DNA from: Bacteroidales bacterium
GTDB lineage: Bacteria > Bacteroidota > Bacteroidia > Bacteroidales > UBA12077
Direction of reading: 5' to 3'
NCBI GenBank assembly: GCA_013138975.1
Contig: WTBR01000068.1
Location: forward strand, 44,019 to 108,018
Length of the DNA stretch: 64,000 nucleotides
Part shown: piece after piece, positions 62,133 to 64,000 of the stretch
Numbering within the stretch: position 1 is the stretch's first letter
Layout: every line of letters starts with the position of its first letter
The notes under the pieces: model-generated
The model's input: only the letters and a program-made list of their open reading frames with translations
Told to the model about the DNA's origin: nothing
Database searches by the model: none
Made by a program: the position numbers and the translations under genes

Positions 62133-64000
62133 ATGTTACCAGAATATGATGTTATTGTGGTTGGTGGAGGGCATGCTGGTTGTGAAGCTGCTGCTGCCGC
62201 AGCAAATATGGGGTCAAAAACATTGTTAATAACAATGGACATGACAAAATACGCACAAATGTCTTGTAATCCTGCAATGGGAGGAATAGCAAAAGGACAA
62301 ATAGTAAAGGAAATTGATGCCTTAGGAGGTTATTCTGCAATTGTCACAGATAAAAGCATGATTCAGTTTCGCATGTTAAATTGTTCAAAGGGACCAGCGA
62401 TGTGGAGCCCAAGAGCACAATGCGACAGAATGATTTTTTCTATGGAATGGAGAAATATACTCGAAAACATTGATAATTTAGATTTGTGGCAAGATTTAGT
62501 AACTGAACTTATAATTAAGGATAATAATGTAAAGGGAGTTATAACTAAACTTGGAATTAAAATAGAATCGAATTCAGTTATTTTAACCAATGGCACTTTT
62601 TTAAATGGTTTAATGCATGTTGGTACAAAACAAGTTGAAGGAGGGCGTGCAGGCGAAGCAACTTCAAAAGGTATTTCTGAGCAATTAGAAACTTTTGGTT
62701 TCGAGGTAGGAAGAATGAAAACAGGAACACCCGCAAGAATAGATGCACGAAGCATTGATTTTGCAAAAGTAGATGAACAAAAAGGTGACGAGGGTGGAGG
62801 TCAGTTCTCATTTTTAGAACATGATTTTAAAGTACAGAATAATAAAAGTTGTTATACTACTTATACAAATAGTGAAGTACATCGTATTTTAGAAACCGGA
62901 TTTAAAGAATCCCCACTTTTTACAGGAACCATAAATGGGGTTGGTCCGCGTTATTGTCCAAGTATTGAAGATAAGATTGTGACTTTTGCCGAGAAAACTG
63001 AGCACCAGTTATTTCTTGAACCGGAAGGACAAACTACAAATGAATACTATATAAATGGATTTTCTTCATCGTTACCTTGGGAAGTTCAACTTAAAGCATT
63101 AAAAAGCATAGCAGGTCTTGAAAATGTAAAAATATACAGACCGGGGTATGCTATTGAGTATGATTATTACCCACCAACTCAATTAAAGCATACCTTGGAA
63201 ACAAAAAAAATAAGCAAGTTGTATTTTGCAGGTCAAATTAATGGAACTACAGGATATGAGGAAGCAGCCGCTCAAGGTATGATGGCAGGAATAAATGCTA
63301 GTTTAAAAGTTGAGAATAAAGAGGAGTTTGTTCTTAACAGAGATCAGGCATATATTGGTGTTCTTATAGACGATTTAGTTACAAAGGGAGTGGATGAACC
63401 ATATAGAATGTTTACTTCAAGAGCAGAATATAGGATTTTATTACGACAAGATAATGCTGATTTACGATTAACAGAATTTTCATTTAAAATGGGATTAGCT
63501 GAAGAAAGTAGATTTAATCTTTTAAAAGGAAAAATTGAATCGCGAGATTCGATAATAAAATTTATAAAGGAATATAGTATAACGCCAAATGAAATAAACG
63601 AATATTTAGAAAAGGTTAATACACCACCTATAAAGCAAAAAAGAAAGCTGCTTGATGTGTTGCTAAGACCACAAGTAAAGCTTGAAGACTTAATACTACT
63701 TATTCCAAAATTAAAAGAAATTATTGATCGAATAGATATAAAGAGCGATGAAATAATTGAATCAGCGGAAGTGCTTATAAAGTATTCAGGATACATTGAA
63801 AGAGAACAAATAGTTGCAGATAAATTAAAAAGGCTGGAATATGTAAAGATTTCAGAAAGTTATGATTATGATAAAATAGCATCTTTATCGACAGAAGGAA
63901 GACAGAAGCTAAAGCGTGTTCAGCCAACTAGTGTTGGTCAGGCAGCACGTATAAGTGGTGTTTCGCCATCGGATATAAGTGTATTATTAGTATATATGGG
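62133..64000 (+). CDS. mnmG: tRNA uridine-5-carboxymethylaminomethyl modification enzyme MnmG (cut by window end)
   Basis: With MnmE, this FAD enzyme puts the cmnm5 group on U34 of certain tRNAs. The frame runs from the ATG at 62133 to the last base without a stop: 622 codons, close to the full length. The FAD-binding [12 protein letters not shown] (about 7-18) opens the protein; [11 protein letters not shown] (about 271-281) and [16 protein letters not shown] are further signatures. The last visible residues, [19 protein letters not shown], match the family C-terminus, so probably fewer than ten residues are missing. Confidence 0.96.
   Translation, partial: MLPEYDVIVVGGGHAGCEAAAAAANMGSKTLLITMDMTKYAQMSCNPAMGGIAKGQIVKEIDALGGYSAIVTDKSMIQFRMLNCSKGPAMWSPRAQCDRMIFSMEWRNILENIDNLDLWQDLVTELIIKDNNVKGVITKLGIKIESNSVILTNGTFLNGLMHVGTKQVEGGRAGEATSKGISEQLETFGFEVGRMKTGTPARIDARSIDFAKVDEQKGDEGGGQFSFLEHDFKVQNNKSCYTTYTNSEVHRILETGFKESPLFTGTINGVGPRYCPSIEDKIVTFAEKTEHQLFLEPEGQTTNEYYINGFSSSLPWEVQLKALKSIAGLENVKIYRPGYAIEYDYYPPTQLKHTLETKKISKLYFAGQINGTTGYEEAAAQGMMAGINASLKVENKEEFVLNRDQAYIGVLIDDLVTKGVDEPYRMFTSRAEYRILLRQDNADLRLTEFSFKMGLAEESRFNLLKGKIESRDSIIKFIKEYSITPNEINEYLEKVNTPPIKQKRKLLDVLLRPQVKLEDLILLIPKLKEIIDRIDIKSDEIIESAEVLIKYSGYIEREQIVADKLKRLEYVKISESYDYDKIASLSTEGRQKLKRVQPTSVGQAARISGVSPSDISVLLVYM

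Noticed and set aside
62152..62811. Minus-strand open frames within mnmG
   Set aside because: They are antisense shadows of the strongly conserved mnmG frame.
1..64000. rRNA, tRNA genes and complete insertion sequences
   Set aside because: No cloverleaf-like segment, rRNA core sequence or transposase frame was recognised in the gaps; weak or unusual RNAs could still be missed by eye.

Overview
The window is low-GC DNA that looks like a member of the Bacteroidota (Bacteroidetes). The evidence is gene content (Wza/Wzc export pair, RND operon, Rrf2, EnvC-like and dUTPase/flippase/TPR neighbours, NarX-like PAS kinases), strongly AT-biased codons, and one good match to the Bacteroidetes promoter pattern TTTG-N19-TAnnTTTG in front of a tetR gene. 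Placement below phylum is not attempted.

Positions 1-26805 form one large surface-polysaccharide locus, all on the + strand. It opens with the end of a Wza-like export protein and a Wzc-like tyrosine kinase, with a HepT/MntA (HEPN-nucleotidyltransferase) toxin-antitoxin pair wedged between them. Next come the six pseudaminic-acid genes pseB-pseC-pseF-pseG-pseH-pseI and a decayed N-acetyl sugar amidotransferase pseudogene. Then follow a putative glycosyltransferase, a Wzx-type flippase, a hexapeptide acetyltransferase, a Wzy-like polymerase, a NodB-like deacetylase and a GT2 transferase. The most unusual block is 16193-23104: an asparagine-synthase-like protein without its glutaminase cysteine, a CapK-like adenylating enzyme, an ATP-grasp ligase, a phosphatidylserine-decarboxylase-like protein, a DUF354 protein and a second NodB-like protein. 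Together these suggest an amide- or amino-type decoration of the glycan. The locus ends with a Wzi-like outer-membrane protein and an atypical polyprenyl-phosphate sugar transferase.

Positions 26806-37303 carry a small Avd-like four-helix-bundle gene set between purine- and pyrimidine-rich tracts, a tetR-tolC-adaptor-RND pump operon, a hybrid histidine kinase and a LapA-like membrane protein. Positions 37305-48372 run mostly on the - strand: a rhodanese, a receiver-only response regulator with its four-PAS kinase, hemW, a 1386-residue glycosyltransferase/phosphodiester-glycosidase fusion, an Rrf2 regulator and rpiB. A related glycosyltransferase and a VanZ gene lie on the + strand.

A 618-bp gene-free, extremely AT-rich gap (48373-48990) holds repeated TGTTAAT-type motifs, including a perfect tandem 11-mer. 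Gene orientation changes from mostly - to mostly + across it, so it is a candidate replication origin or multi-site regulatory region. The remainder (48991-64000) is mostly housekeeping: nadA, a YwqK-repeat protein, ruvB, a Crp/Fnr regulator, OsmC, pheS, a cyclophilin, a second flippase, dut, a TPR lipoprotein, an EnvC-like protein with a degenerate LytM domain, an RsbW-like kinase, ybeY and mnmG (cut by the window end).
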